From an uncultured Eggerthellaceae bacterium (GTDB lineage Bacteria > Actinomycetota > Coriobacteriia > Coriobacteriales > Eggerthellaceae): a stretch of 64,000 nt of DNA. Below, piece by piece: positions 32,524 through 41,406 of this stretch (positions are counted from its first letter, which is position 1; each line of letters starts with the position of its first letter). A program made the position numbers and the translations under genes. Location: the NCBI GenBank assembly GCA_910588205.1, contig CAJUQK010000004.1, positions 1 to 64,000 of the forward strand, given 5' to 3'. A model generated the notes under the pieces. That model ran no database searches, was not told the origin of the DNA, and saw nothing but the letters and a program-made list of their open reading frames with translations.

Positions 32524-35163
32524 TTAAGCAAGCCAGTTCTCAATCTTGACACCAGCGTCATTGAATTCGCGGGCGAACGCTTCCGGATATTCTTGAGCCA
32601 GCTGGAATACGTCCACCTTCTCGAAGTCAACGAGGTACCCACTGGTCACTTCAGCGTTGGTGTTCTTCATGGCTACTTCAGAGGGAGCGATCAGATTGTT
32701 CGCACCACCACGATCAGCCTCCCCCACCTTGATGGGATCCAAGCGGGCCCCATGGTCTTGATAGATGACACCCGGCTTGATGCGCTCGGTGATGTAGGCA
32801 CCGCCCAACACCCAACCACGATCATTGAAGATCTTGATCACATCCCCTGATGCGATGCCATGAGATGCTGCATCTATCGGATTGATCCATACCGGTTCAT
32901 AGAGATAACCGTCGGGGCCTTTGACCTTGCATGTCTCAATCTCACGGAACCAAGTGATGTCATCCATGTTTGCGTGAACGCGCCAGCGCGGGTGGTTGGA
33001 TACGATCAGGTAAGGATACTCTTCGCCGCGAGGGGTGAGCAGAGACTCGGATAGGCGCTCATCATGGGTGATGAACTTCGGATACGGCGGTCGAGACCTA
33101 TCATCCGGGAAATAGTGCTGGAGAGAAGTTGAATAGAATTCCAGCTTGCCTGATGGTGTGCCCAGAGGATGCGCTTTCGGATCCTCGCAGAAGGGCGCGA
33201 ACCCGCGGGGCGCATCTTCCCAATCCTTTGCGGTGGGTGCGGCATAGTAACCCTTTTGCTCGAACTCCTCCCAAGTGATACGGTCCTGACAGCCAGAGTT
33301 CTCGAAGCCTTCGCGGATCCACTCATCCACGGTCTTACCGCCCGTGAATTCCTCATAGACGCCCATCTTCTTCGCCACTTCGCCCACGGCTTCGTAGTCA
33401 GACTTGGATTCACCCCGAGGCTCGATGCACTGCGGTTCGATCATCATGACGTTCTGATAGCCATTGGAAGAGTCAACGGCGATATCCCGCTCTTCGAATT
33501 TCGTGTTGATGGGAAGCAGGATGTCAGCATAGATGCAGTCGTTCTCCATCCACGGATGCTGGATGAGAACGAATTCGATCTCTTCAGATTGCACTGCTTT
33601 TGCCAAGGTGTAGCCGCCGTTCCAGCAGGTGGACCAGCAAGGCGTATCAGACCAGATCATGTGAATGCGCGTACCATTGCCCACCTCAGAGGGGTATTGG
33701 TACTGAACGAACTGGTCCTGCCGTGGCCACCCCGCGACACCCGTACCATGCCATGTGAGCGGATTCTCAAGAGTGTAGTCACCGAGGATAGCCTTCGGCA
33801 CCATGGTCTTTGGGATGTGAGCCTTGCGGATATCCCAAACCTCGGAGTTGTTGTAATCCAAAGAACGGTAGGCCGCTGCAGGCATCATGTACAGTTCGCT
33901 GCGCGGATTCGGGCATTGCGTAGGGAGCCCATAGAGGCCCCACTCGATGAGCTTGATGACGTTGCGTCCGGGTTTGCCTAGGCCCTGCATGCCCATGAGG
34001 ACCACTTCCATACGTCCAGGTTCCGCTGAGAACTGGGAACGGATGAGCGAACCACCGTTCACATGACTGATAGAAGTAGCCTGCTTGTACCAAGCCTTCG
34101 CCAAAGCCTTGATCTGACGGGAGGGAACACCGCAGATAGGAGCTGCCCATTCGGGTGTCTTCGGAACCCCATCTTCGCCGCCCGTGATATAGTACTCAAT
34201 CCAATCGAAGCCGATGGCGTGGGTGTCTACGTATTCACGATCGAACCAGCCATTCTGGATCCAGGTATAGGCGATGGCCATATGCAGAGCAACGTCAGTA
34301 TTGGGATTGACCGGGATCCATTTGTCAGCATGCACAGCACAGCCATAGTTGACATCGGGGCAGACATAGATCTGCTTCACGCCCACCTCGGTCAGCCAGA
34401 AGCACCAACGGCTCGGCAGTTGCCCCAGCCAGCCCCAGGGTGTGGTCTCCTCATCACAGCCCCAATGCAGCAGATATCTGGAATTCTCAGCGATATCCAA
34501 CAGCAAAAGGCCGATGTCACCTTCGCCTACCGGATCACAACCCCACACATGCTTCGCGCCCCAGTACCAGCCTTCCCAGCTATCAGGATTGCGCGCTTGG
34601 AACGTGAAGCCACCCAGAATGGACATAAGACGCATCTGACATCCATGGGTAGCATGGACGGTCTTCGTCTCGCCGTGACCGTCGCCCTGACAGAATACGG
34701 CATAGTAGCCGTATTCCTTTTCAATGCGACGCAGCTCCGCGGCTATGATATCCGTTGCTTCATCCCAGCTGATGCGCTCGAACTTGGACTTACCACGGTT
34801 CTGCGGATTGCGCTCGCCGTTCGGATCCCAGTCCACGCGCTTCAGGGGATACAGAATACGGTTATCCGAATAGGCGCGCTTCTTGTAGACCAAGGCAAAA
34901 GGCGGGATATCGTTCTTCAGAAGCCCCGGGAGCTTCTTACCATTCACCTCCAATGTCCAGGGCCTGAGCTCCTCTTGGGTATAGGCGTTGTCGAAATGAA
35001 AACCACGAGTACGAACGATCTTGCCTTCTGCCACATCCACCTCGGCAGACAGTGCGCTCATGCCGAAGCTACCTAAACCCAGCGTCTTATAGTACGTAGT
35101 CACTTCTTTGCGAGCCTCAAGCTCGCTCGCGCGTTCAAGCTGTTCTTTCTCGAAATCCGTCAT
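32524..35163 (-). CDS. Molybdopterin oxidoreductase, pyrogallol-transhydroxylase alpha-like (1)
   Basis: An 879-residue DMSO-reductase-superfamily catalytic subunit. It resembles the transhydroxylase large subunit: DPNGERNPQNRGKSKFERI near 113-131, then NPDSWEGWYWGAKHVWG at 192-208. By remembered alignment Ser195 would be the Mo ligand and Asp194 and His163 (DGHGETK) would match catalytic residues of the Pelobacter enzyme. There is no N-terminal Fe-S motif, as in that enzyme, and no Tat signal, so a cytoplasmic location is expected. The C-terminal MopB-binding domain has VSNHPRWRVHANMDD and ADRGGANNLIAPSE. The start has AAGGAGGAG upstream. The substrate is probably a polyhydroxylated aromatic (inference). 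Confidence 0.88.
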   Translation of the reverse strand: MTDFEKEQLERASELEARKEVTTYYKTLGLGSFGMSALSAEVDVAEGKIVRTRGFHFDNAYTQEELRPWTLEVNGKKLPGLLKNDIPPFALVYKKRAYSDNRILYPLKRVDWDPNGERNPQNRGKSKFERISWDEATDIIAAELRRIEKEYGYYAVFCQGDGHGETKTVHATHGCQMRLMSILGGFTFQARNPDSWEGWYWGAKHVWGCDPVGEGDIGLLLLDIAENSRYLLHWGCDEETTPWGWLGQLPSRWCFWLTEVGVKQIYVCPDVNYGCAVHADKWIPVNPNTDVALHMAIAYTWIQNGWFDREYVDTHAIGFDWIEYYITGGEDGVPKTPEWAAPICGVPSRQIKALAKAWYKQATSISHVNGGSLIRSQFSAEPGRMEVVLMGMQGLGKPGRNVIKLIEWGLYGLPTQCPNPRSELYMMPAAAYRSLDYNNSEVWDIRKAHIPKTMVPKAILGDYTLENPLTWHGTGVAGWPRQDQFVQYQYPSEVGNGTRIHMIWSDTPCWSTCWNGGYTLAKAVQSEEIEFVLIQHPWMENDCIYADILLPINTKFEERDIAVDSSNGYQNVMMIEPQCIEPRGESKSDYEAVGEVAKKMGVYEEFTGGKTVDEWIREGFENSGCQDRITWEEFEQKGYYAAPTAKDWEDAPRGFAPFCEDPKAHPLGTPSGKLEFYSTSLQHYFPDDRSRPPYPKFITHDERLSESLLTPRGEEYPYLIVSNHPRWRVHANMDDITWFREIETCKVKGPDGYLYEPVWINPIDAASHGIASGDVIKIFNDRGWVLGGAYITERIKPGVIYQDHGARLDPIKVGEADRGGANNLIAPSEVAMKNTNAEVTSGYLVDFEKVDVFQLAQEYPEAFAREFNDAGVKIENWLA

Positions 35164-35184
35164 CCATCTCCTCCTTCTCTCCGC

Positions 35185-37764
35185 TTAGGCGATCCAGTTA
35201 TCGATCAGGACGCCACCGTCATCGCGAACGCGGCTGAAGACCTCTGGGTACTCTTTCGCCAAAGCGTCCACATCCACCTTCTCGATGCCTACCAAGAAGC
35301 CAGAGGTGACCTCACCCACAGCATTCTTGGAAGTAGTGGCTGTTGGAGCGATCAGATTGTTGGCGCCGCCGCGGTCAGAGACGCCCGCCTCGATGGCATC
35401 AACGCGGGCACCATGGTCCTGCAACACCGAGCCAGCGACAATGCGCTCGGTCACATAGACCCCGCCAAGGACCCAACCGCGATCATTGAAGACCTTGACC
35501 ACATCTCCGGTCTTGACCCCTTCGCGCTGCGCATCCACCGGGTTCATCCAAACCGGTTCATAGAGATAGCCATCGGGCCCTTGGACCTTGCAGGTCTCTA
35601 TCTCTCGCAACCAGGTGATATCATCCAGTTGCGCATGACAGCGCCAACGAGGATGGTTAGAGACGATGAGATAGGGGTAATCCTTTGCACGGGGCGTGCC
35701 CAAGCGCTCGGATGGATGATTGATACCCGTCTCAACCCACTTGGGATACGGTGGCCGCTCTTCATCATCGGGGAAGACCGTCGCAAGCTCTTCAGAATAG
35801 AAGTTGATCAGGCCGTTGGCTGTTTGCATGGGACTCTCATGCGGGTTCTCAGCAAAAGGTGCGTGCCCTCTTGGATCATCCTCCCAATCCTTGGCCGTGG
35901 GAATGATGAAGTATTCATTTTGGCGGAACGTATCATAGCTGAGGTAATCTTGACATCCAGAGGTCTCAAACCCCTCTTTGATGCAGTCCTCTATGCTCTG
36001 TCCTTTGGTGAACTGCTCATAGATCACAGGACCGAAGCGTTTAGCCACCTCGCACGCTATCTCATAGTCTGACTTGGATTCACCGATAGGTTCGATGCAC
36101 TGCCCCTCATAGACGATGTAATTGAAATCGCCTGAAGCCGTATCGCAGTTGATGTCCTCTTCTTCGAACTTCGTATTGACCGGCAAGAGCAGATCAGCGA
36201 ACTGGCAATCGTTCTCGAACCAGATATGCTCAGTGCAGATGAATTCGATACTGGGGTGGCGATAGGCTTCAATGGCCGCATTGCCTCCATTCCAGCACGT
36301 TGTCCAACAGGGAGCATCTGACCAGATCATATGGATAGGCTCGGCCCCCGGCAGCGGATATTGATAGGGAATGAACTGCTGATCTGCCGGGAAGGAAGCA
36401 TCCGGGAATGAGTACCATGTCAAGGGATTCTCTGCCGTCCATCCTCCCGTCACCGCCTGAGGGAACAGGGTCTTGGGGATGAATGACTTCTTGAAGCCCA
36501 TCATCCAACCCTTGTACGCGCCACCGGGGTACGGAATCAGTTCGCTTCGTGGACCAGGCATAGCGCTCTTCTGGCCCATCATCTGCCATTCAATGAACTT
36601 CATAACATTGCGTCCAGGTGTGCCGATGGCCTGCATGCACATGGCTAGAACTTCCAATCGGGCAGGCTCATGACTGTAGATAGAGCGAATATACGATCCG
36701 CCATTGCCATGACCAATGGAAGTACGCTGCTTGTTCCATTGCCGAGCAAGCGCTTTGATCTGACGCGCCGGCACACCGCATTTCCCTTCAGCCCACTTCG
36801 GAGTCTTCGGAATGCCGTCCTCTTTGCCTAGCACGTAATCGAAGAACACCTCATAACCTGTGGCGTGGGTCTTAACGTATTCCTCATCCCACAAGCCCTC
36901 TTCAAGCCAGGTGTAGATGATGCCTAGCTGCAACGCCGCATCAGTATTCGGCAGCACGGGAATCCATTTGTCAGCATGGCAGGCAGCACCATAGTTCACA
37001 TCAGGACAGATATAGACCTGCTTGATGCCCAGCTCCGTGAACCAGAAGCAGAGCTTGCTGGACTGCTGCCCCTCCCATGACCAGGTAGTGGTCTCCATGT
37101 CGCAGCCCCAGAGCATCAACATATCTGTATTCTGAGCCACATCCATCCACAGGTTGTATTGATCTGCCTGGCCTAGCGGAGCCTGTCCCCATACGTGTTT
37201 GGCGCCCCAATGCCAACCTTCCCAGCTATCCGGTTGGCGACCCTGATAGGTGTAGCCGCCGAACAGGTCTAACAGATTCGTCTGACAGCCATGAGCCGCA
37301 TGGACGGTCTTCGTTTCGCCGTGACCATCTATCTGGCAGTAGATGGAATAAGGACCGTATTGCTTATGGATGCGTCGGATCTCCGAAACGAGGATATCCA
37401 ACGCTTCATCCCAGCTGATGCGCTCGAACTTGGACTTACCGCGATTCTGCGGGTTGCGCTCACCGTTCGGATCCCAGTCCACACGCTTCAGAGGATAGAG
37501 GATCCGGTTCGTTGAATAGGCCCGCTTCTTGTACACCAACGAAAACGGCGGAATCAAGCTCTTCATAGAGGCGCTATATTCTGACCCCCGCGCATGAATG
37601 GTCCACGCGTTCATCTCCTCCGGCGTATAACAACGGTCATACTGGAAGGGACGCGTCCGGACGATCTTGCCATCCTTGACATCCACTTCGCAGGTGTTCG
37701 AATTCACACCGCCGCCGCAAAATCCAAGACCTTTGTAATAGGTCTTCATGCCTTTTCTGCCCAC
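35185..37764 (-). CDS. Molybdopterin oxidoreductase, pyrogallol-transhydroxylase alpha-like (2)
   Basis: An 859-residue paralogue of the preceding subunit, with the same architecture and conserved blocks over the full length: DWDPNGERNPQNRG, QPDSWEGWHWGAKHVWG (predicted Mo ligand Ser180, Asp179), DGHGETK (His148), and the C-terminal SNHPRWRCHAQLDD. No N-terminal Fe-S motif or Tat signal is present. The start is placed at a GTG (MGRKGMKTYY) with GAGAGGGG upstream; the ATG six residues in (37749) and the longer frame to 37791 are alternatives. It lies 36 bp after the stand-alone barrel gene and 21 bp before paralogue 1. Two tandem catalytic subunits for one Fe-S subunit is unusual. Confidence 0.87.
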   Translation of the reverse strand: MGRKGMKTYYKGLGFCGGGVNSNTCEVDVKDGKIVRTRPFQYDRCYTPEEMNAWTIHARGSEYSASMKSLIPPFSLVYKKRAYSTNRILYPLKRVDWDPNGERNPQNRGKSKFERISWDEALDILVSEIRRIHKQYGPYSIYCQIDGHGETKTVHAAHGCQTNLLDLFGGYTYQGRQPDSWEGWHWGAKHVWGQAPLGQADQYNLWMDVAQNTDMLMLWGCDMETTTWSWEGQQSSKLCFWFTELGIKQVYICPDVNYGAACHADKWIPVLPNTDAALQLGIIYTWLEEGLWDEEYVKTHATGYEVFFDYVLGKEDGIPKTPKWAEGKCGVPARQIKALARQWNKQRTSIGHGNGGSYIRSIYSHEPARLEVLAMCMQAIGTPGRNVMKFIEWQMMGQKSAMPGPRSELIPYPGGAYKGWMMGFKKSFIPKTLFPQAVTGGWTAENPLTWYSFPDASFPADQQFIPYQYPLPGAEPIHMIWSDAPCWTTCWNGGNAAIEAYRHPSIEFICTEHIWFENDCQFADLLLPVNTKFEEEDINCDTASGDFNYIVYEGQCIEPIGESKSDYEIACEVAKRFGPVIYEQFTKGQSIEDCIKEGFETSGCQDYLSYDTFRQNEYFIIPTAKDWEDDPRGHAPFAENPHESPMQTANGLINFYSEELATVFPDDEERPPYPKWVETGINHPSERLGTPRAKDYPYLIVSNHPRWRCHAQLDDITWLREIETCKVQGPDGYLYEPVWMNPVDAQREGVKTGDVVKVFNDRGWVLGGVYVTERIVAGSVLQDHGARVDAIEAGVSDRGGANNLIAPTATTSKNAVGEVTSGFLVGIEKVDVDALAKEYPEVFSRVRDDGGVLIDNWIA

Positions 37765-37800
37765 GTTCACACCCCTCTCTTCGCTCTGCAAAACCGCACG

Positions 37801-38106
37801 CTACGCTTCCTCGTAATCGTTATGAACGCCCCACATGGATTGCGGGAGCGCTTTGCCCGCGAACCACCCTAGGTCCACGTCTCCTTCACCTTCTTCAATG
37901 TCGAGCAGCTTGTTGATGGGGTTGTATCCTTCGACATCCACGATGGACACGACATAGGATCCAGGCCCGAGCTCATCGATCTGGAACGCACCGTTGCTCA
38001 GAAGCGGCACCATGAGATCAGCGTCACCCGAAACACGCACTGTTCCTCCATGGGTGATGTATTCGCTGGTGAGCTCATCGGCCATATAGCCAGTCACTTT
38101 CGGCAT
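37801..38106 (-). CDS. Stand-alone transhydroxylase-beta-type barrel (Cna-B/CarboxypepD-reg) protein
   Basis: A 101-residue protein that looks like only the C-terminal beta-barrel domain of transhydroxylase beta subunits: TVRVSGDADLMVPLLSNGAF, then QIDELGPGSYVVSIVDVEGY and a terminal VDLGWFAGK. It contains no cysteine, so no Fe-S cluster. The start at MPKVTGYM is chosen because GGAGG lies 4 nt upstream. It is the first gene of the six-gene operon, directly before an alpha subunit; it may serve as a scaffold or substrate-funnel piece for that subunit (inference). The 160-bp upstream region contains a small palindrome CTGAAT-CC-ATTCAG at 38132-38145. Confidence 0.75.
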   Translation of the reverse strand: MPKVTGYMADELTSEYITHGGTVRVSGDADLMVPLLSNGAFQIDELGPGSYVVSIVDVEGYNPINKLLDIEEGEGDVDLGWFAGKALPQSMWGVHNDYEEA

Positions 38107-38265
38107 CTTTCCTCCCTTCATCATTTCCTGCCTGAATCCATTCAGACATCGAGATATTGTGGGGAGGAAGACGGGAAAGTTTTATCGTCAGATAGTATGA
38201 ATTGCCCTTGTGAGCTGACTGTTTCGTTCTAGCTTGCGAACTGGCCGAGCACCAGGACCTTAGGT

Positions 38266-39780
38266 CTATTCGCTCTGTAAGGAATGCTCTTCGAGAAAGC
38301 GAGCTTCTACCACATCGATCAGCTGCTGCTGGTTATGGATGTCCATCTTGCGATAGATGTTATAGGTATGAGTCCGTACAGTGGAAGGCGCTATGCAAAG
38401 CAGGTCGTGGATATACTGCCTGTCACGCCCGCGTGAGAGCAACAAGAATATCTCCCGCTCACGCGGGGAGAGCTCATACTCATCCGAAAGCAGAGAGCAT
38501 ACGCCCTCCCATTCGCTCATGATGGAATCCATGGACCTCTTATGATTCTCATCATGGATGGCTCGGCTTTGCTCGGGCATATAGAAGTTGATGGCAGCGC
38601 ACACCAACAGCACGACGATGAAGAAATAGCAATATACCACGAGCTGGCCATCCACGAGGAAATGGATGATCGCGGCCGTCGCCCAACCCACAGCCGCGCC
38701 CGTCATGTCCATGGTGCGGGATTCACAATTAAAAAGGTCATAGGTCATGCCATCAGGATCAGAGTACCGGCCGTCTCCCACAAAAGCCGTGTTGAGCACG
38801 TTGAAGATGTTGACCAGGAAGAACACGATGAACAGAGGTACTGCCTGCAATGCTCCTTGCATGATGGAGAAGAGGAACATGCAGAGAACAGACACGGGCA
38901 AGAATGAGATGATGAAGCGCCGGTCCACTGCGATCCTTTTCAAACGCAGCAGCGAGAACATCGTGATGCCCGCCAAAAACGTTGCGCCCCCAATGAACAG
39001 GACGGACCAATGGGCAATGGCGAATTGGGTACCCACTGATCCCGCCACGCCCATCACGAAACCGTAGCAGAATACGAACAGCGTCGTCTTACGGCCAGCT
39101 ACAGTGCGCAACATGGTCAGCGCTATGTTAGGCTCGGATGGAGCAGGGGCACCTTCGATGGGCTCAGATCCACTCGCCTCCTGAATCTGGATGCAACTCC
39201 AGATAACGAGCATCATCACTGGCATGGCAATGGTGATAGCAATGACCGCGTTCTTTTGAAGAGCGAACATGAGAGCGAACATGATGCCGGAGAAGATGGC
39301 CGAGACGGCGATATTGGCAACACCTTGCATATGGGTGGACCGCGCTGACATATCGTAGCCCCAGATGAGCATCATGATGGCCACAGAGAGGCCCACGACC
39401 CCCCACGCCACATACAATGCCCAAAGATTCTGAGCATAGAAATCAACAAGGGCCGGAACGATCTCACCCAAGAGCGCGAAGGGCGAGATGACAGTGGCCA
39501 CTACGATGGCTACCGCTTTCAAACGCGTTTTATACACAACGAAAGGCAAGAACTGCACGATCAGATACACGACACAAAGCGCACCCAGAAAGACCAGTCG
39601 CAGCATATGCATCTCGAAATCAGCCCCTGCGGAAAAGAGGAAATCCGGCACGACGATGGGAGACCAGAGAAGAATGGCGAAGTATGAGATAGCCAGAGCG
39701 ACACCAACGCTGCGGATATTCAGCGTTTCACTCGTGAACTCAGCTTCCGGTCTAGGTGTCTGGAAGTCCTTCGTCTCCAT
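38266..39780 (-). CDS. LuxR-type regulator with polytopic membrane N-terminus (1)
   Basis: A 504-residue protein: about twelve hydrophobic segments over residues 25-415, then a C-terminal LuxR/FixJ helix-turn-helix (about 435-495) with ELSPREREIFLLLSRGRD and STVRTHTYNIYRKMDIHNQ. Proteins of this layout are abundant in Eggerthellaceae and are thought to sense small molecules through the membrane domain. The start ATG has AGGAGAGGGG upstream; a longer frame to 39825 is less likely. It is transcribed toward the transhydroxylase operon and is divergent from an MFS transporter gene, with a dyad between them. Confidence 0.9.
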   Translation of the reverse strand: METKDFQTPRPEAEFTSETLNIRSVGVALAISYFAILLWSPIVVPDFLFSAGADFEMHMLRLVFLGALCVVYLIVQFLPFVVYKTRLKAVAIVVATVISPFALLGEIVPALVDFYAQNLWALYVAWGVVGLSVAIMMLIWGYDMSARSTHMQGVANIAVSAIFSGIMFALMFALQKNAVIAITIAMPVMMLVIWSCIQIQEASGSEPIEGAPAPSEPNIALTMLRTVAGRKTTLFVFCYGFVMGVAGSVGTQFAIAHWSVLFIGGATFLAGITMFSLLRLKRIAVDRRFIISFLPVSVLCMFLFSIMQGALQAVPLFIVFFLVNIFNVLNTAFVGDGRYSDPDGMTYDLFNCESRTMDMTGAAVGWATAAIIHFLVDGQLVVYCYFFIVVLLVCAAINFYMPEQSRAIHDENHKRSMDSIMSEWEGVCSLLSDEYELSPREREIFLLLSRGRDRQYIHDLLCIAPSTVRTHTYNIYRKMDIHNQQQLIDVVEARFLEEHSLQSE

Positions 39781-39933
39781 GAAGCCCCTCTCCTGCCAAT
39801 GGCAGTCCAAGCCCAAGCATACCAAGGAGGTTCTCGGTACCTCTTGATTATAAGAATGTATGCTCCCAGCCTGTGTCCCCTTCTAGTATTAAAGAGTTTA
39901 CCCAAAAGCGAGAAAAGCGGAGCGTGGAGCTGT

Positions 39934-39952
39934 CTAATACCACTAGTATGAG
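39934..39952. promoter_or_regulatory. LuxR-type operator candidate between regulator and MFS gene
   Basis: A 19-bp dyad with halves CTAATAC and GTATGAG is symmetric at 7 of 9 pairs. Its reverse complement matches the central 19 bp of the perfect palindrome at 55394-55418 at 14 positions. It lies roughly midway in the 319-bp gap (39781-40099) between the LuxR and MFS genes, which otherwise holds no gene but does hold a 12-bp palindrome TCGACC/GGTCGA at 40035-40046. Confidence 0.55.
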
Positions 39953-40099
39953 GCCGCGCCTCCTTCTGAATGGGTTACGACGAACTATCGTTTTTTCATC
40001 CAAGCTTCTGTAGGGTAGTGTCTTCTCCGGAGGTTCGACCGGTCGATCTTCTCGCCAATAGAATAGTTCTCGTCACCCTCATGAGAGGCGGTATCCCTC

Positions 40100-41305
40100 A
40101 TGGAAAGAACCACCACATCGCCGAATAAGAACCTCGTAAAGACTGCGCTCATCTTAAGCAGCATCGACGGACAGGTGCAAGCAGCACTTTATATGCCCAT
40201 TCTGGCTTTGACCACATCCACATTCAATGATACAGCCACCATCAACTTCTCCTTTTCGGTCACCTCGGGAACCATGCTGATCATGACCCTAGTTGCTGGA
40301 CATCTTGCCCGCTTCATAGACAAGCGCTCGCTTATACTCATAGGCACCGTGATCTTCATCCTCGGTGGCTTCGCTGGCTCCTTCTCCCCCACGGCTGAAT
40401 TCCTCGTAGGCACGCGGATCATAGAAGGCATCGGGGCAGGGTTGGTCTACCCCATGGTTCCCGCCATCACCGCTCAGCTCTTCCAAGGACGCGAACGCAC
40501 TCAGGTGATGGGGCTTCTGAATGGAGGGGCCTGCATAATCGCCTTCTTCCTCAATTTCGGCGCTGGCTGGGTGGGAGCGATGTTCGGGTGGCGGGTATGC
40601 CTGTGGATCTACGCCATCCTCACCATAGCCATATTCATGCAGATCAAGTACATACCGAAGATGGGTCCCGAGAAAGCCATCCAAGATGCTGAGCGCAATG
40701 CAGTGAAGAACCACCTCTCCTACAAGATCTTCCTCTTCGCACTCGCGAACTGCGTATTCTCCTGCTGTGGGATGATCTTCAATATGACACTAGCTGGATT
40801 CATCATGGATTCAGGCATCGGCGACTCTACCATTGCGGGGACTGCTGGTTCCATCCAGACCATGGTTGGCTTCTTGGTGGGACTCCTGTTCGCTCGCATC
40901 GTGGCCCGTCTCGGCCGGTTCGTACCCGCTTTCTGCCTGGCTTCGCTCGCCGTTTGCTACTTCGGCCTAGCTGCCTCTACCGATGCTGTGGGTATATTCA
41001 TCAGCATCATGTTCATTGGGCTTTGCTGCGGCGTCCTCTATCCCTACCTGAATGAATGCGTTGCCCGGAACACCACCCATGGCACGGTCACCATCGGCAT
41101 GTCCTATGTATCCATGGGCATGATGGTGGGAAACTTCCTGTGCGGGTTCTTCGTGAACTTCCTCTCCGGCATCACCGGCGGTGTCTTCACTGCCATGTTC
41201 CAGATCGTGGGATGGGGTGCCATCATCTGCTCTGCCATCTTCTGCATCGCCGCCATCGTCAATACTGTACGCACCCAGCAAGGTCAGAACGAATATATCT
41301 CCTAG
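40100..41305 (+). CDS. MFS transporter
   Basis: A 401-residue 12-helix major facilitator. Helix 2-3 loop motif HLARFIDKRSLILIG, helix 4 GTRIIEGIGAGLVYPMVPA and the second-half VARLGRFVP are visible. The opening ILSSIDGQVQAALYMPI is close to that of the MFS protein at 54066-55289 (FSGDDGMVQTALISPI), so the two are probably paralogues. Substrate unknown. It is divergent from the LuxR gene and is the likely target of that regulator. It ends at a bidirectional hairpin shared with the convergent MFS gene. Confidence 0.85.
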   Translation: MERTTTSPNKNLVKTALILSSIDGQVQAALYMPILALTTSTFNDTATINFSFSVTSGTMLIMTLVAGHLARFIDKRSLILIGTVIFILGGFAGSFSPTAEFLVGTRIIEGIGAGLVYPMVPAITAQLFQGRERTQVMGLLNGGACIIAFFLNFGAGWVGAMFGWRVCLWIYAILTIAIFMQIKYIPKMGPEKAIQDAERNAVKNHLSYKIFLFALANCVFSCCGMIFNMTLAGFIMDSGIGDSTIAGTAGSIQTMVGFLVGLLFARIVARLGRFVPAFCLASLAVCYFGLAASTDAVGIFISIMFIGLCCGVLYPYLNECVARNTTHGTVTIGMSYVSMGMMVGNFLCGFFVNFLSGITGGVFTAMFQIVGWGAIICSAIFCIAAIVNTVRTQQGQNEYIS

Positions 41306-41344
41306 ACAAGCTTCAGCGTCCCTACCTCTGATGGCCTGCAACGA

Positions 41345-41376
41345 CGAAGCCAGGGCCTATCCAGCACCTGGCTTCG
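41345..41376. terminator. Bidirectional hairpin between convergent MFS genes
   Basis: Arms CGAAGCCAGG (41345-41354) and CCTGGCTTCG (41367-41376) are perfect with a 12-nt loop. The stem lies between the stops at 41305 (+) and 41407 (-). No pronounced T-run follows on either strand. Confidence 0.6.
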
Positions 41377-41406
41377 CATAGAGACTTGATGATTACAAGA
41401 TGCTAT

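Noticed and set aside
32524..37764. Assignment of the tandem Mo subunits as formate dehydrogenase or nitrate reductase
   Set aside because: They lack the N-terminal Fe-S motif and carry the PDSWEGW block of the transhydroxylase group.
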